A stretch of 64,000 nucleotides of DNA from Aliiroseovarius pelagivivens (GTDB lineage: Bacteria; Pseudomonadota; Alphaproteobacteria; Rhodobacterales; Rhodobacteraceae), in the NCBI RefSeq assembly GCF_900302485.1, contig NZ_OMOI01000001.1, forward strand, positions 1,178,001 through 1,242,000, in the 5' to 3' direction. Position 1 is the stretch's first letter; each line of letters begins with the position of its first letter. Both the position numbers and the translations under genes were made by a program. Below the pieces are notes generated by a model. The model saw only the letters and a program-made list of their open reading frames with translations. It was not told where the DNA came from and did no database searches. Below are positions 41,222 through 50,689 of this stretch, piece after piece.

Positions 41222-44020
41222 TCAGCTGAAGGGCAGGATGTCCAACGTCACGGTCCGACCACCTTTTTGGTAGATCAGCTTGGTGGTCGAAATCGATACC
41301 ACCTTGCCGCCATCCAGACGACTTCCCACACCGACCTTGACGTAACGACCAGATGGCATGCGGATCAACGCGCGCCGGGACGAGGCCGGGCCGTAGATGC
41401 CGATCAGACTGACCTTGCGTAGATTGATGGCGTTTTTGATGGTGGCCTGCTTTGCGACGGATGCCCGTGTGGGAATCGATGGGGCAGAGGTCTGGCGCGG
41501 CGTCGCAGCAGCCACTGCAACACTGCCATCCGATGCCCCGCCATTCGGGCGCGCCTGCGCCACAATGCGTGAGAAATTCTTGGGTCGCGCTTTTGGGGTC
41601 GCAGACCGAGCGACTGCGAGTGCGGTGGGTGCGATGCCTGCTGCAGCCGCGTTCTCCCCTGACAGCGCGGCTGCAATGGCGTCAGCCTGCGCCTGAGCTT
41701 GTGCTTGCGCAGCTGCGACGACCGCTTCCGGACGACTGCGAGGGCGCAATTGTGCCAGTTCAGTACGCGTGCGGCCCCCTAAGATAAGGCGCTCGTTCCC
41801 CTCGATAATGCCCTCAGGGCGCGCGCGCGGCCGGATCGACGGCGTAGCCTCTGCCGCTTCAGTTGCGGCATCCGTGGTATTGTCTGTCGGGGCCTCTTCT
41901 GCTGCCACCTGAGTTTGTTCAGGCCGAGGAGCGGGGGCCGGGATCACATCTGGGCGACCTGCGAAGACCAAGGCACCTTCAGGGGTCAATGCGCCTTCTG
42001 GGGTGGCCTGGACAAGACCGCGTTCATCCAGATTGAACACCGTACCAAGTGGTGGTGGCGGGTTTGTATTCGGCAAAGGGCCACCCATCTGATCCGCGCG
42101 GAACGGAGTCAGGGCAACAGCATCATGTCCAACCGTTTGCGGGTCGATCGAGGCCACATACAGGTCATCAATCCGTCCCGTAGTGGTGTCTTCCAAAGGC
42201 TCGGGAGCGCGTTGCCAGATCCCCGTTGCGGCATAGCGCGCTTGCGCGGCCTCTTCGGAAAGGGGCTCGGGAAGTTGGCTGCCCAGCACCTCATCCCCTT
42301 CGACAAGGGCAGGATCGATCAAGCTGCTGTCGCTGCCAAAGACGTCGTTGTCATCGGCTTCTGACTGTGCGGTCGAGATGGCAGCTTCAAACTGATCAAT
42401 CTGGCTGGAATCGCGCGAAGTGGTCGTGTCTGTCAGAAACAACATCGACCAGATGACCAGAATGGCCAAGAAAATCAGAAAACCCAGAACAAGGTACAGC
42501 GCCAAGAAACGGGGTTTGCCGCCAACCTGTTGGGTTTGCCGCGCGCCGAAAATGGTTAGGGATTCGGCCTCGCGCGTCCAGCGGCCTTTCGGTTCCGAGG
42601 ACATTCCGTCTTCGTCGGTGACCGGAGGGGGGGCAACAGCGGTGACGGCCGGTTCAGCCGTCTGCGCTGGTTTTGACTGTCCTTTGCGCAAAATCTGCCC
42701 ACCCATCTGTGTCAGGGCAGCGGCGCGGCCGGCTTTTTTTTCCACATCCGCCGAAGTGTCTGCACCTGCCTTGGATGAGGGTATTTTGCTGGCGGCCTGT
42801 CGACCTAAAGCACTGGCGCGTTCAGCGGCGGCGGTCAGCCCGGCGGCCCCCTTGCGTGCAGCCTTGGTCAGGCTCTCTTTGCCACGTTCCGCGGTGGCTT
42901 TCGCCTTTGCCGTTGTAGTGGGTTTTGGATCGACTTCGAACGCCACTGGAGCGGTCACAGGTACGTGGACCGTGGATGGCGGCGCCGGCGGAATGGCCGC
43001 TTTGATGGAATTGGGTACGGGCTCTGCTGGGGGTAGGCCAAGAGACAAACGGGGTTCGGCCGGCAAGGGGTCAGACTCAGTCGAGGTCTGAGGCGTCTCT
43101 GCAGAAGCTTCCGGGGCTACAGGCGCGACCTCGGCCTGTTCCTCGGCGGATCGGCTCGATGAAAAACCAATGACAGGTGCCGGGGGCTCTTCCGGATCTG
43201 GTGATGGCGTTTTGGTGTCCGCCGGTTCAGCTGTCTGTTTTTCCGACGACGAGAGTGGGGGCTCGGACTTCGTCTGCCGTTTTTGGGCGCGTGGCTTCGG
43301 AGTTTCTTCCACGTCCGCCGAAGGCTCGTCTGGCGTCGGCGGGAAGGGGGCAAGTTCGGGAATATCTCCGCCAGGCGTTGGCGTCGGCGGCTCTGGTTCT
43401 TCCTGTGCTGGGATGGGGAACGGGTCTTCCAACGTGAGAGGTGCGGCGTTCTTATCCGTGTCGGTCTCAATCGTCAGCGGCTCGGTTTCCAGAAGCTTCG
43501 GAACCGGGCGCTTTTCGCGATCCAGAACCGCACTGCCACCTTCTATCGACCCAAAATAGACCTCGCCCGAAAACGTGCCTTTGGGACGCGCGACAAACCC
43601 CACCGGGTTCATCGCGTGTTCCTGCGCAAAACCCAAAGCCTCGTCCAGCGTTACGCGAGCGACAACGGCCACGTGGACCATCGCCTCTTCTTCGGCGTCG
43701 AGCTGCCAGTCAAAAACAAGTTCTTCGACAGGGTAGGGTGTCAGCCCTTCCAACCCTTCCCGAATGCGCGCTTCACGCGTGACATCATCGGGGCCGGGTG
43801 CGGTCACTGAAGTGAACAGTATTTGCGATCCGGGTATGATCAGCTTGGTTGCAAGCTGGCCAGAGCCAAGCGATTTAGCAGTATCGCGCAATTCAGCAAA
43901 TGCCGCGCCCAAATCGGGAACGTCCAGTGCGACCTTGCCAACAAGCTGCCAACCGTCCTTGCCGCGATGGACAAGGCCGATCCCATCGTGATTGAGATCA
44001 AGCGCAAAGCTTGGTTTCAT
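41222..44020 (-). CDS. Large membrane protein with PilM-like and PilP-like ends
   Basis: A 932-residue protein not assigned to a named family. Residues 1-150 resemble the PilM/GspL actin-like fold used in type IV pilus and type II secretion platforms: a start FALDLNHDGIGLVHRG, then LIIPGSQILFTSV and the diagnostic TPYPVEELVFDWQ. Residues about 170-480 are a long Pro/Glu/Ala-rich disordered region. One membrane segment lies at about 505-528. The C-terminal 70 residues (INLRKVSLIGIYG, then ALIRMPSGRYVKVGVGSRLDGGKV) resemble PilP/GspC-type HR domains. No other pilus genes are adjacent. ATG 44020 follows AGGGG. Function unknown; a role in an envelope-spanning assembly is inference. Confidence 0.75.
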   Translation of the reverse strand: MKPSFALDLNHDGIGLVHRGKDGWQLVGKVALDVPDLGAAFAELRDTAKSLGSGQLATKLIIPGSQILFTSVTAPGPDDVTREARIREGLEGLTPYPVEELVFDWQLDAEEEAMVHVAVVARVTLDEALGFAQEHAMNPVGFVARPKGTFSGEVYFGSIEGGSAVLDREKRPVPKLLETEPLTIETDTDKNAAPLTLEDPFPIPAQEEPEPPTPTPGGDIPELAPFPPTPDEPSADVEETPKPRAQKRQTKSEPPLSSSEKQTAEPADTKTPSPDPEEPPAPVIGFSSSRSAEEQAEVAPVAPEASAETPQTSTESDPLPAEPRLSLGLPPAEPVPNSIKAAIPPAPPSTVHVPVTAPVAFEVDPKPTTTAKAKATAERGKESLTKAARKGAAGLTAAAERASALGRQAASKIPSSKAGADTSADVEKKAGRAAALTQMGGQILRKGQSKPAQTAEPAVTAVAPPPVTDEDGMSSEPKGRWTREAESLTIFGARQTQQVGGKPRFLALYLVLGFLIFLAILVIWSMLFLTDTTTSRDSSQIDQFEAAISTAQSEADDNDVFGSDSSLIDPALVEGDEVLGSQLPEPLSEEAAQARYAATGIWQRAPEPLEDTTTGRIDDLYVASIDPQTVGHDAVALTPFRADQMGGPLPNTNPPPPLGTVFNLDERGLVQATPEGALTPEGALVFAGRPDVIPAPAPRPEQTQVAAEEAPTDNTTDAATEAAEATPSIRPRARPEGIIEGNERLILGGRTRTELAQLRPRSRPEAVVAAAQAQAQAQADAIAAALSGENAAAAGIAPTALAVARSATPKARPKNFSRIVAQARPNGGASDGSVAVAAATPRQTSAPSIPTRASVAKQATIKNAINLRKVSLIGIYGPASSRRALIRMPSGRYVKVGVGSRLDGGKVVSISTTKLIYQKGGRTVTLDILPFS

Positions 44021-44194
44021 ACAGCCCCTGTCCTTCTCAATACCACCTACGATCAGGCACACCTTTTGCGGCCTTGCAGCCGCTCAATACCAGATTGAAT
44101 TTACAGCAGGAATTTGCTCATGGGAAGGGGGCGTATGGTCACGGACTTGCCTGTGGCGGAAGACAGCGCAATCTGTCCGAAAAAGGAGCACAAG

Positions 44195-44887
44195 ATGCGG
44201 AAACTTTTATCCATTCTCGCGATTTCCATTGCCGCAGCAGGTGTCGGTCACGCCGAAATGGCGTCTGTCCCGCAGTTGACGGTGACCGGACAGGGTGTTG
44301 CGCAGGTCGTGCCGGATGTCGCGCGGATCAGTCTGGGCGTCAGTGAGCGGTCGGACGATGCAGGGCAGGCGCTTGATGCGGTCGCCGGGTCGATCGCGCG
44401 TATGTTGACCAAATTGACCGAGGCCGAGGTTGGAGAGCATGATGTCCAAAGCACGCAGGTCAATCTGTCGCCGCAATACGACTATAATCGCAAGAACAAT
44501 GGGGCACCGGTTTTGATCGGGTTTGTTGCCAGCTCGACCCTGTCGGTGACGGTGCAGGACCTGTCGACGCTTGGGGCGATCATGTCGGCGGTGACTTCGG
44601 TCGGGGCGAACGAGATCCACGGGTTGCAGTTCGACATCAAGGACCGCGCAGGTGCCGAAGACACAGCCCGTGCGCTGGCTGTGAAGGACGCGATGGATCG
44701 CGCCACAGTGCTAGCCGAGGCTGCGGGCCTGAAACTTGGATCCGTCCTGATGATGCAGGAAGGCGGCGAAGCACCCGGCCGTCCGGTCATGATGGCGATG
44801 GAACGCGCCTCGGCAGACATGCCGATTGCTGCGGGTGAAATGGGTGTTAATTCCAGCGTCACGATGGTATTTGAATTGGTTGAATAA
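44195..44887 (+). CDS. SIMPL-domain (DUF541) periplasmic protein
   Basis: A 230-residue exported protein with a signal peptide (residues 1-17, cleavage at GHA-EM) and a SIMPL/DUF541 domain: LTVTGQGVAQVVPDVARISLGVSER, VQSTQVNLSPQYDYNRKN, IGFVASSTLSVTVQDLSTLG and LAVKDAMDRATVLAEAAGLKLGSV. Members are periplasmic or outer-membrane proteins of unclear function, some linked to oxidative stress. AAAGGAG precedes ATG 44195. A shared terminator follows. Confidence 0.9.
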   Translation: MRKLLSILAISIAAAGVGHAEMASVPQLTVTGQGVAQVVPDVARISLGVSERSDDAGQALDAVAGSIARMLTKLTEAEVGEHDVQSTQVNLSPQYDYNRKNNGAPVLIGFVASSTLSVTVQDLSTLGAIMSAVTSVGANEIHGLQFDIKDRAGAEDTARALAVKDAMDRATVLAEAAGLKLGSVLMMQEGGEAPGRPVMMAMERASADMPIAAGEMGVNSSVTMVFELVE

Positions 44888-44914
44888 CAAAGTTTAACCT
44901 GCTGAAAATAAAAA

Positions 44915-44945
44915 GAACCCCGCCGATGAGGCGGGGTTCTCAATT
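44915..44945. terminator. Bidirectional terminator, SIMPL gene and metZ
   Basis: GAACCCCGCC (44915-44924) and GGCGGGGTTC (44930-44939) with a five-base loop; the plus strand continues TCAATTTTT and the minus strand has TTTTTATTTTC after the stem. Confidence 0.88.
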
Positions 44946-44961
44946 TTTAAGCTGGCGCTTC

Positions 44962-46254
44962 TTACGCCGTCGCAGCCGCCAGCGCCTGATCCAGATCGGC
45001 GATGATATCGGCAGGGTCTTCCGTCCCGATCGAGATGCGAACTACGTTGGGGGCAGCGCCCGCAGCGATCTGCTGTTCTTCGTTCAGCTGACGGTGCGTG
45101 GTCGAGGCTGAGTGGATGATCAGCGAGCGTGTGTCGCCCAGGTTGGCCACGTGGCTGAACAGTTTCAGGTTGTTGACCAGCTTCACGCACGCCTCGTAGC
45201 CGCCTTTCACGCCCACGGTGAACAAGGCACCCGGGCCTTTGGGCGAGATCGCCTTGGCGCGGTCGTGATAGGGCGAGGACGGCAGGCCGGCATAGCTGAC
45301 GCTTTCGATGCGGTCGTCGGCCTCAAGCCATTCGGCAACCTTCTGGGCGTTTTCGACGTGCCTTTGCATCCGCAGCGACAGGGTCTCGATCCCCATCAGT
45401 GTGTAATGCGCGCCTTGCGGGTTCATGGTCATGCCCAGATCGCGCAGGCCGATGGCGATGCCGTGGAACGTATAAGCCATCGGGCCAAGCGCCGCGCCGA
45501 AGGTCAAGCCGTGATAGGCTGGTTCCGGCTGGCTGAACGATGGGAATTTGTCCGAGGCCATCCAGTCGAAGTTTCCTGAATCGACCACACAGCCACCGGT
45601 CACGGTGCCGTTGCCGGTCAGGTATTTGGTGGTCGAGTGCACGACGATTGTGGCACCCATCTCGATCGGCTTGATCAAATAGGGCGTGGCCGAGGTGTTG
45701 TCCACGATCAGCGGTACGCCTGCCTTATCGGAAATTGCAGCGATGGCCGGAATGTCGGTGGGAACGCCTGCCGGGTTGGCGAGGCTTTCACAGAACACGG
45801 CGCGGGTGTTGTCGTCGATGGCAGCCTCGACCGCGGCCGGATCGTCGAAATCCACCAGCTTGGCTTCCCAGCCGAAGCGTTTGAAAGTCTGGGTGAACTG
45901 GGTGACGGTGCCGCCATACAGCTTGTTCGACGCGACGATGTTCAGGCCCGGGCCCATCAGCGGGAACAGTGCCATGATTTGCGCCGCGTGGCCGGACGAG
46001 CAGCAGAAACCGCCAGCGCCACCTTCAAGTGCCACGATCCGGTTGGCTAGTGCGCCAACGGTCGGGTTGGTCAGGCGCGAATAGATATAGCCGATTTCTT
46101 CCAGATTGAAGAGCCGTGCGGCGTGATCCGCGTCTTTGAAGACATAGGCGGTGGTCTGGTAGATCGGCACCTGACGCGCGCCAGTGGCCGGATCAGGTTC
46201 AGTACCTGCGTGGATTTGCAGTGTGTCAAAGCTAAGTGGGCGCTCGTCGGACAT
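44962..46254 (-). CDS. metZ: O-acetylhomoserine sulfhydrylase
   Basis: PLP enzyme of the Cys/Met metabolism family that makes homocysteine from O-acetylhomoserine and sulfide (homologues are named MetY or MetZ). It has 430 residues. QTTAYVFKDADHAARLF near residue 33, YSRLTNPTVGALANRIVALEGG near 58, IVDNTSATPYLIKPIEMGA and the PLP lysine in VVHSTTKYLTGNG (about residue 210) are clear. Near the C-terminus SLIIHSASTTHRQL is typical. ATG 46254 follows GGAGA. It directly uses sulfide, so it sits well in a sulfur-active organism. I found no SAM riboswitch upstream. Confidence 0.93.
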   Translation of the reverse strand: MSDERPLSFDTLQIHAGTEPDPATGARQVPIYQTTAYVFKDADHAARLFNLEEIGYIYSRLTNPTVGALANRIVALEGGAGGFCCSSGHAAQIMALFPLMGPGLNIVASNKLYGGTVTQFTQTFKRFGWEAKLVDFDDPAAVEAAIDDNTRAVFCESLANPAGVPTDIPAIAAISDKAGVPLIVDNTSATPYLIKPIEMGATIVVHSTTKYLTGNGTVTGGCVVDSGNFDWMASDKFPSFSQPEPAYHGLTFGAALGPMAYTFHGIAIGLRDLGMTMNPQGAHYTLMGIETLSLRMQRHVENAQKVAEWLEADDRIESVSYAGLPSSPYHDRAKAISPKGPGALFTVGVKGGYEACVKLVNNLKLFSHVANLGDTRSLIIHSASTTHRQLNEEQQIAAGAAPNVVRISIGTEDPADIIADLDQALAAATA

Positions 46255-46434
46255 GGTTCTCTCCCTCATTCTTGGTCGCGGGAAGGCTAGGGGAAAGGGG
46301 GCCGGTCTTCAACGCCTCAGCAGCGCTTAACCCGCGAAATTTTGCGCTTTAGACGGCTTGTCGCGTTTTATGCACGGGCTGGTCCTTCGTTCCAGTTTTG
46401 ATAAGCTAAATAGGAAATCATTCTGGATACCATT

Positions 46435-46848
46435 ATGCTGACGCCCTTCCACCTTGCCATCAATGTGACCGATCTTGACGAAACACGCGCTTTCTATGGC
46501 GGTGTACTAGGCTGTACCGAAGGCCGATCAACCGAAACGTGGGTCGATTATAGCTTCTTTGGCCATCAGCTGAGCTTTCACCTGGGTGCACCATTTGAAA
46601 CCGCCAACACCGGCAAGGTCGGCGAACACATGGTCGCCATGCCGCATTTCGGCGTGGTGCTGGCCTATGACGACTGGCGCGCACTGGCGGATCGGTTAGA
46701 GGCCGCGGGCACCGACTGGGTCATCGCCCCTACGGTACGGTTCGAAGGGGAACCTGGCGAGCAATGGACGATGTTCTTTCGCGATCCCTCGGGAAACCCG
46801 ATCGAGGTGAAGGGGTTTCGGGATATGGATCGGGTGTTTGCAGCTTAG
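46435..46848 (+). CDS. VOC-superfamily (glyoxalase/dioxygenase-like) protein
   Basis: A 137-residue protein of the vicinal-oxygen-chelate fold: two beta-alpha-beta-beta-beta modules starting TPFHLAINVTDLDETRAFYGGVLG and ending MFFRDPSGNPIEVKGF, with the metal-ligand His (LAINV region, FHLAI) and Glu (IEVKG). Substrate unknown. The upstream ribosome site is weak. The gene is divergent from metZ. Confidence 0.86.
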   Translation: MLTPFHLAINVTDLDETRAFYGGVLGCTEGRSTETWVDYSFFGHQLSFHLGAPFETANTGKVGEHMVAMPHFGVVLAYDDWRALADRLEAAGTDWVIAPTVRFEGEPGEQWTMFFRDPSGNPIEVKGFRDMDRVFAA

Positions 46849-46986
46849 CAGGGACGAAGCTGCTGTGGGTGGTCAGAATTGAGTTTCCCCCAAAACCAAA
46901 GCATAAATGGAAGAAATCCCGCTTTCGATAAGATGCAGGACATTTGATTTCAGACATTGCGATTTGATGGACGGAGAAACGTAGTT

Positions 46987-47307
46987 ATGGCTTCACCTGT
47001 GAGTGGCGGTTGGCACAGAATTGAAACTAGAGAAGAATTTGTTGACGCGTTTGCGGATAAGCCGCTCGTGGATGAAGGAATTCACTTTATTCTCACCGCC
47101 GATGGTCGGATTTCGGGATCAGTCGACAAGCAGCCGTTCTCGGGGAAGTGGTATTGGTCGGATGGTTATTTCTGCAGAACGGTATGTCTGGACGGCGAAG
47201 ACCTCGGGCAGGACTGTGAAATTATTGAGCGGCGCGGGTATCAAATGCGGTACACGCGTGAAAAGGGGAGTGGCGACACCTCGATTGTAGAAATCAAGTT
47301 GCCGTAG
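46987..47307 (+). CDS. Small hypothetical protein
   Basis: A 106-residue soluble protein, no family recognised. It begins MASPVSGGWHRIETREEF and contains GRISGSVDKQPFSGKWYWSDGYFCRTVCLDGED, a beta-rich pattern reminiscent of small lipocalin-like domains, with three cysteines. GGAG lies about ten bases before ATG 46987. The composition is slightly more AT-rich than the neighbours. Confidence 0.6.
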   Translation: MASPVSGGWHRIETREEFVDAFADKPLVDEGIHFILTADGRISGSVDKQPFSGKWYWSDGYFCRTVCLDGEDLGQDCEIIERRGYQMRYTREKGSGDTSIVEIKLP

Positions 47308-47391
47308 AAATAGAAACTTTCACGCGGCGTGTTGGGCTCAATCCAGATTTTCGCTCTGCCCTCTGCTGCCATCCGGCCTGCAATGCCGCAA

Positions 47392-48417
47392 TTACCGCAT
47401 CCAAAACCCTTCGCGCTTGATCGTATTGCGGATGGCTTGTTCTTTCTTAGGCAGGTTGTCCCGGTCAAATAGCGCGCGGACTTTCTGGCCGCGTCCCTGA
47501 AAGATCATCCGCTTCATCGGATCATATTCCTTCAGAACCTTCTTGATCTTGTTGGGGGCAGTGGCGGCCTCGATCACTTCAATCGCTTTGTCGCTTTCGC
47601 GGGCATAGGCCAAGGGCAGGATGCGCCAGTGGCAACTGACATCGCTGTCCAGACCGTCCAGTTCAGGCCCTGGACGGCCTCCGCCAAAGCTTGAGATCAC
47701 GAGCGGCAGGGCGATTTGGTCCAGCCATGGGTAGAGCGTCTGGCAGACAATTTCTTCTGGGCCGTCATGGTGGATTGCGACGGCGTAGTCCTTGAAACGG
47801 CGGCCAAATTCGCGGGGGCAGGGACCGAAGAACCAACCTGCGTTGAAATACATATACCGCTGCCAGTATTCGTCCGGCTGGCTGAGATCCAACGAGGCCT
47901 CGAAATCCAGCCCGAACTTATCATAGAGAGACTTCCAAGTCTGGGTGTAGCCCGGACCATAGAGCTCGATCGTGGGCCATGTGTTTTCGCGTTTCATGGA
48001 CGCCGAAGGCCGATCATAGGGGATTGGCAGCTCGGACAGTTTGCCGGTGATCACTGTGTCCGTGTCAAAAAACAGAAATGGCTCGCCTTCGGGCAGGGCC
48101 AGCAGCGCCTCGATCTTGTTGCCATTGGGGTAGTGACGGCCAAATTGCTGGCAGTCGAAGGGGACAATTTCGGCGCCTAACGCTTCTAGTGTTTCACGGA
48201 TATGCGGCTTTAGGCGCGGGTCATCCAACCATAGATCACCGGGCTGCGGCTCGGCTACCAGAAGGCGGCCTTTGAAATCGGGATCACTGTGACGCAAGCT
48301 GGCGGCGAAAAGGATCGCTTCATAGGCCAGACGGCCATCTTGCGCGACGATGACAACATTGGGTGCGGTTGTGGTGCGCAAAGTTGCCGTATCCGGGGAA
48401 TCCGAGGTTTTTGTCAT
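47392..48417 (-). CDS. Glycosyltransferase-like protein
   Basis: A 341-residue protein with features of a GT-A-type glycosyltransferase: NVVIVAQDGRLAYEAILFAASLR near the N-terminus, GNKIEALLALPEGEPFLFFDTDTVITG (a DxD metal site, about residues 108-125), YFNAGWFFGPCPREF and C-terminal basic residues. There is no signal peptide, so it is probably cytoplasmic. Donor and acceptor are unknown. ATG 48417 gives MTKTSDSPDT; earlier in-frame starts are not supported by a ribosome site. Confidence 0.7.
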   Translation of the reverse strand: MTKTSDSPDTATLRTTTAPNVVIVAQDGRLAYEAILFAASLRHSDPDFKGRLLVAEPQPGDLWLDDPRLKPHIRETLEALGAEIVPFDCQQFGRHYPNGNKIEALLALPEGEPFLFFDTDTVITGKLSELPIPYDRPSASMKRENTWPTIELYGPGYTQTWKSLYDKFGLDFEASLDLSQPDEYWQRYMYFNAGWFFGPCPREFGRRFKDYAVAIHHDGPEEIVCQTLYPWLDQIALPLVISSFGGGRPGPELDGLDSDVSCHWRILPLAYARESDKAIEVIEAATAPNKIKKVLKEYDPMKRMIFQGRGQKVRALFDRDNLPKKEQAIRNTIKREGFWMR

Positions 48418-48531
48418 CACTGCTTTGCCCGCGCTGTTCTTTGGGGCAGTATAGGCAGGAATGAAACGAGTTTGGAAGGGCGCAGGCGGGTTTGCTGGCG
48501 CATTCCCAGACGTTATCCAAGGGCCGAGTAC

Positions 48532-48945
48532 ATGCGTAAATTTCTTGCTTTGACAGTGCTTTGTGTTGGGTTTGCCGCGCCAGTTGCGGCGCAAAACTTC
48601 ACCACAGCATCCGAAGTGCGCCCCATCTTGAATGCCACACAGGCAAACTGGGTGGCTGTGCGGGAATATGATGGGCAGGATCTTTTGTATTTCACCCATC
48701 TTTTGGCATGGCGCTGCGGGCTTGAAGCCATTCATTTCAGCGTGAACGGCGGTGACGAACAGCAGTTCGAGGCCGAGCCTTGCTATGAGGACGAGCCCAC
48801 ACCCAACGCGCTGAAAGTCACAGATATATTGCCCTATCTGCGGTTCGATCTGCAATCTGTGGAAACGGTAGAGGTTCGCATTGTCTATGACGACGGTGCC
48901 GAGACCATCGCCAAGTTCGACCGTGCTCAGATACAGATTCCGTAA
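48532..48945 (+). CDS. Small exported hypothetical protein
   Basis: A 137-residue protein with a clear signal peptide (MRKFLALTVLCVGFAAPVAAQ, cleavage after AAQ or VAA) and a short beta-rich mature part containing two cysteines (WRCGLEAIHFSVNG and EPCYEDEP), likely a disulfide. No family recognised. It is divergent from the glycosyltransferase-like gene and convergent with a flavin reductase gene. Confidence 0.7.
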   Translation: MRKFLALTVLCVGFAAPVAAQNFTTASEVRPILNATQANWVAVREYDGQDLLYFTHLLAWRCGLEAIHFSVNGGDEQQFEAEPCYEDEPTPNALKVTDILPYLRFDLQSVETVEVRIVYDDGAETIAKFDRAQIQIP

Positions 48946-48948
48946 GGC

Positions 48949-49443
48949 CTAGCTGGTTGGCGTAAAACGGCCGAAATGCCCAGCTTGAAAGGCCAACGGT
49001 GCGCCGGGGTCCAGCGTGACGCGCAAAACCTCTCCGATCATGATCGAATGATCGCCACCGGGGTGCACCGCGTGGGTCGCGCATTCAAAACGCGCCAGAC
49101 AATCCTCGAACAAGGGAAGATCATGTGCGCCGTTGATCAACTCTATTGGTGAGAAATCTGCGCCATTCATGGCGAAATGGCGGGCCAGATCCGTTTGATC
49201 TTCTTTCAGGACATGAATAGCGAAATGGGATGCGTCTACAAAGGCCTCGTGCCGCTCGGACACATGCGCCGGGCACCACAGGACAAGCGGCGGGTCCAAC
49301 GAGACCGAGGTGAAGCTGTTCACGGTCATAGCAATCGGGCCGGTATCTGACGCAGCTGTCACCACAGTCACACCCGTTGCGAATTGCCCTAGGGCCTGAC
49401 GGAATTCACCCGCGTGGTCCGGGCTGGGGGTGAAGCTGCTCAT
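48949..49443 (-). CDS. Flavin reductase-domain protein
   Basis: A 164-residue FMN-binding protein of the flavin reductase-like family, which supplies reduced flavin to monooxygenases. FRQALGQFATGVTVVTAASDTGPIAMTVNSFTSVSLDPPLVLWC is the FMN-binding region, and HVLKEDQTDLARHFA and GGDHSIMIGEVLRV follow. No partner oxygenase is adjacent. I prefer ATG 49443 (MSSFTPSP) over a TTG six bases upstream. Confidence 0.88.
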   Translation of the reverse strand: MSSFTPSPDHAGEFRQALGQFATGVTVVTAASDTGPIAMTVNSFTSVSLDPPLVLWCPAHVSERHEAFVDASHFAIHVLKEDQTDLARHFAMNGADFSPIELINGAHDLPLFEDCLARFECATHAVHPGGDHSIMIGEVLRVTLDPGAPLAFQAGHFGRFTPTS

Positions 49444-49579
49444 TGGCAATCCGTCCTGTGTTCGCGCAGTCAGTACAGGGTGCGCTGACAGACGGCGCGA
49501 CCATGCGTTCAGGCGCGGACACTAGCCCGAGTGAAACAGGTAGGAAAGGGCGAAAAACGACGTTTGTGTCTGCGAATGC

Positions 49580-50638
49580 TCACTCGGCCACTGCAAAGCC
49601 TTGGATCAACTGGCGCAAGCCAAGCGCGGCACCTGCAATGATTGCAAGAAACGTTACCGGGGCACCGTAATACAGGATAGAGAAGGCAGATAGGCCCTGC
49701 CCAATCGAGCACCCAAACCCGATCACCGCGCCGAAGCCCATAATCACCGCGCCACCAATCTGACGTTTCAGCTCGCGCGGGTCTTCGCAGGCTTCCCAGC
49801 GGAAATGGCCTTTGAACAGGCTGCCGATGAACGCGCCTGCCAGAACGCCGACGACGGATCCGACGCCAAAGTTCAAATTGTTACCGGACGACGTCATCAG
49901 ATAGATGATCATGTCACCGAGAGGCGCCGAATAGGTATGGCTCTCAACGGGGATTGCTGAAAAGCCGTTTTTCAGAACCCAAGCCGTGCCGCCCCAGCCG
50001 ATGACGACGGCGATCCCGGCGATTGCGGACCAGAAAAGCTCGGTTCTGGCATGGCGTAGCTCGTGATTTGCGAGCATGGCCAGCAACAGAATAAGCCCTA
50101 CGGCAATCCCGACATAGGCCGCCGAGAGACCGCTGAGACGTTCAATCGCGAACGCAAGAGAGGGCAGGGCATAAGCATCGACGGGAGTTTCGGGAAACAA
50201 AGCGACCCGCAGGCCTGACAAGGGGCCCGAGATGGCAACATAGGCCGACAGCCCCATCACCAGCACGATGACGAAAGACCGAAGATCCCCGCCGCCCAGG
50301 CGCGCCAATGCACCGAAGCCGCAGTTGCCAGACAATGCCATGCCATAGCCAAACAAAAGACCGCCGATGATCGATGCCAGTGGGTTCCAGCCAAGACGCA
50401 AGTAAGTCGCTTCGGCCGCGGGAAGGTGCCCGCTCGCGATAAGCAGGTGACTGCCAATCATCGCGACACCGATTGCAACGCCCCACATACGCATGCGCAA
50501 TCCCGACCGCGCATAAAGTGCGTCTTCGATAGCGCCTAGTGTGCAGAAACGCCCAAGTCGGGCAGACAGGCCCAGCAAAATGCCGCCGATCAGTCCAACT
50601 ATTGCGGCAAGAGAAGCATCGCTGATCCAGTCGTACAT
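49580..50638 (-). CDS. soxT: SoxT-like YeeE/YedE sulfur-transport protein
   Basis: A 352-residue inner-membrane protein with about nine hydrophobic segments. Two YeeE repeats are visible, marked by GYGMALSGNCGFGALARLGGG and GFGCSIGQGLSA, whose conserved cysteines conduct thiosulfate in characterised YeeE proteins. SoxT homologues sit beside soxR in Sox clusters and are thought to import a sulfur signal or compound. GAGG lies four bases before the ATG. It follows soxR by 51 bp on the same strand. Confidence 0.85.
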   Translation of the reverse strand: MYDWISDASLAAIVGLIGGILLGLSARLGRFCTLGAIEDALYARSGLRMRMWGVAIGVAMIGSHLLIASGHLPAAEATYLRLGWNPLASIIGGLLFGYGMALSGNCGFGALARLGGGDLRSFVIVLVMGLSAYVAISGPLSGLRVALFPETPVDAYALPSLAFAIERLSGLSAAYVGIAVGLILLLAMLANHELRHARTELFWSAIAGIAVVIGWGGTAWVLKNGFSAIPVESHTYSAPLGDMIIYLMTSSGNNLNFGVGSVVGVLAGAFIGSLFKGHFRWEACEDPRELKRQIGGAVIMGFGAVIGFGCSIGQGLSAFSILYYGAPVTFLAIIAGAALGLRQLIQGFAVAE

Positions 50639-50689
50639 GGAACCTCACAATTCCAGATGGCGTCGGACAGGCTTGCGAATGCGCGACCT

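Noticed and set aside
46255-46434. Possible SAM-II type riboswitch upstream of metZ
   Set aside because: The minus-strand sequence has some GCGC and TTAA elements but not the ordered SAM-II pseudoknot core.
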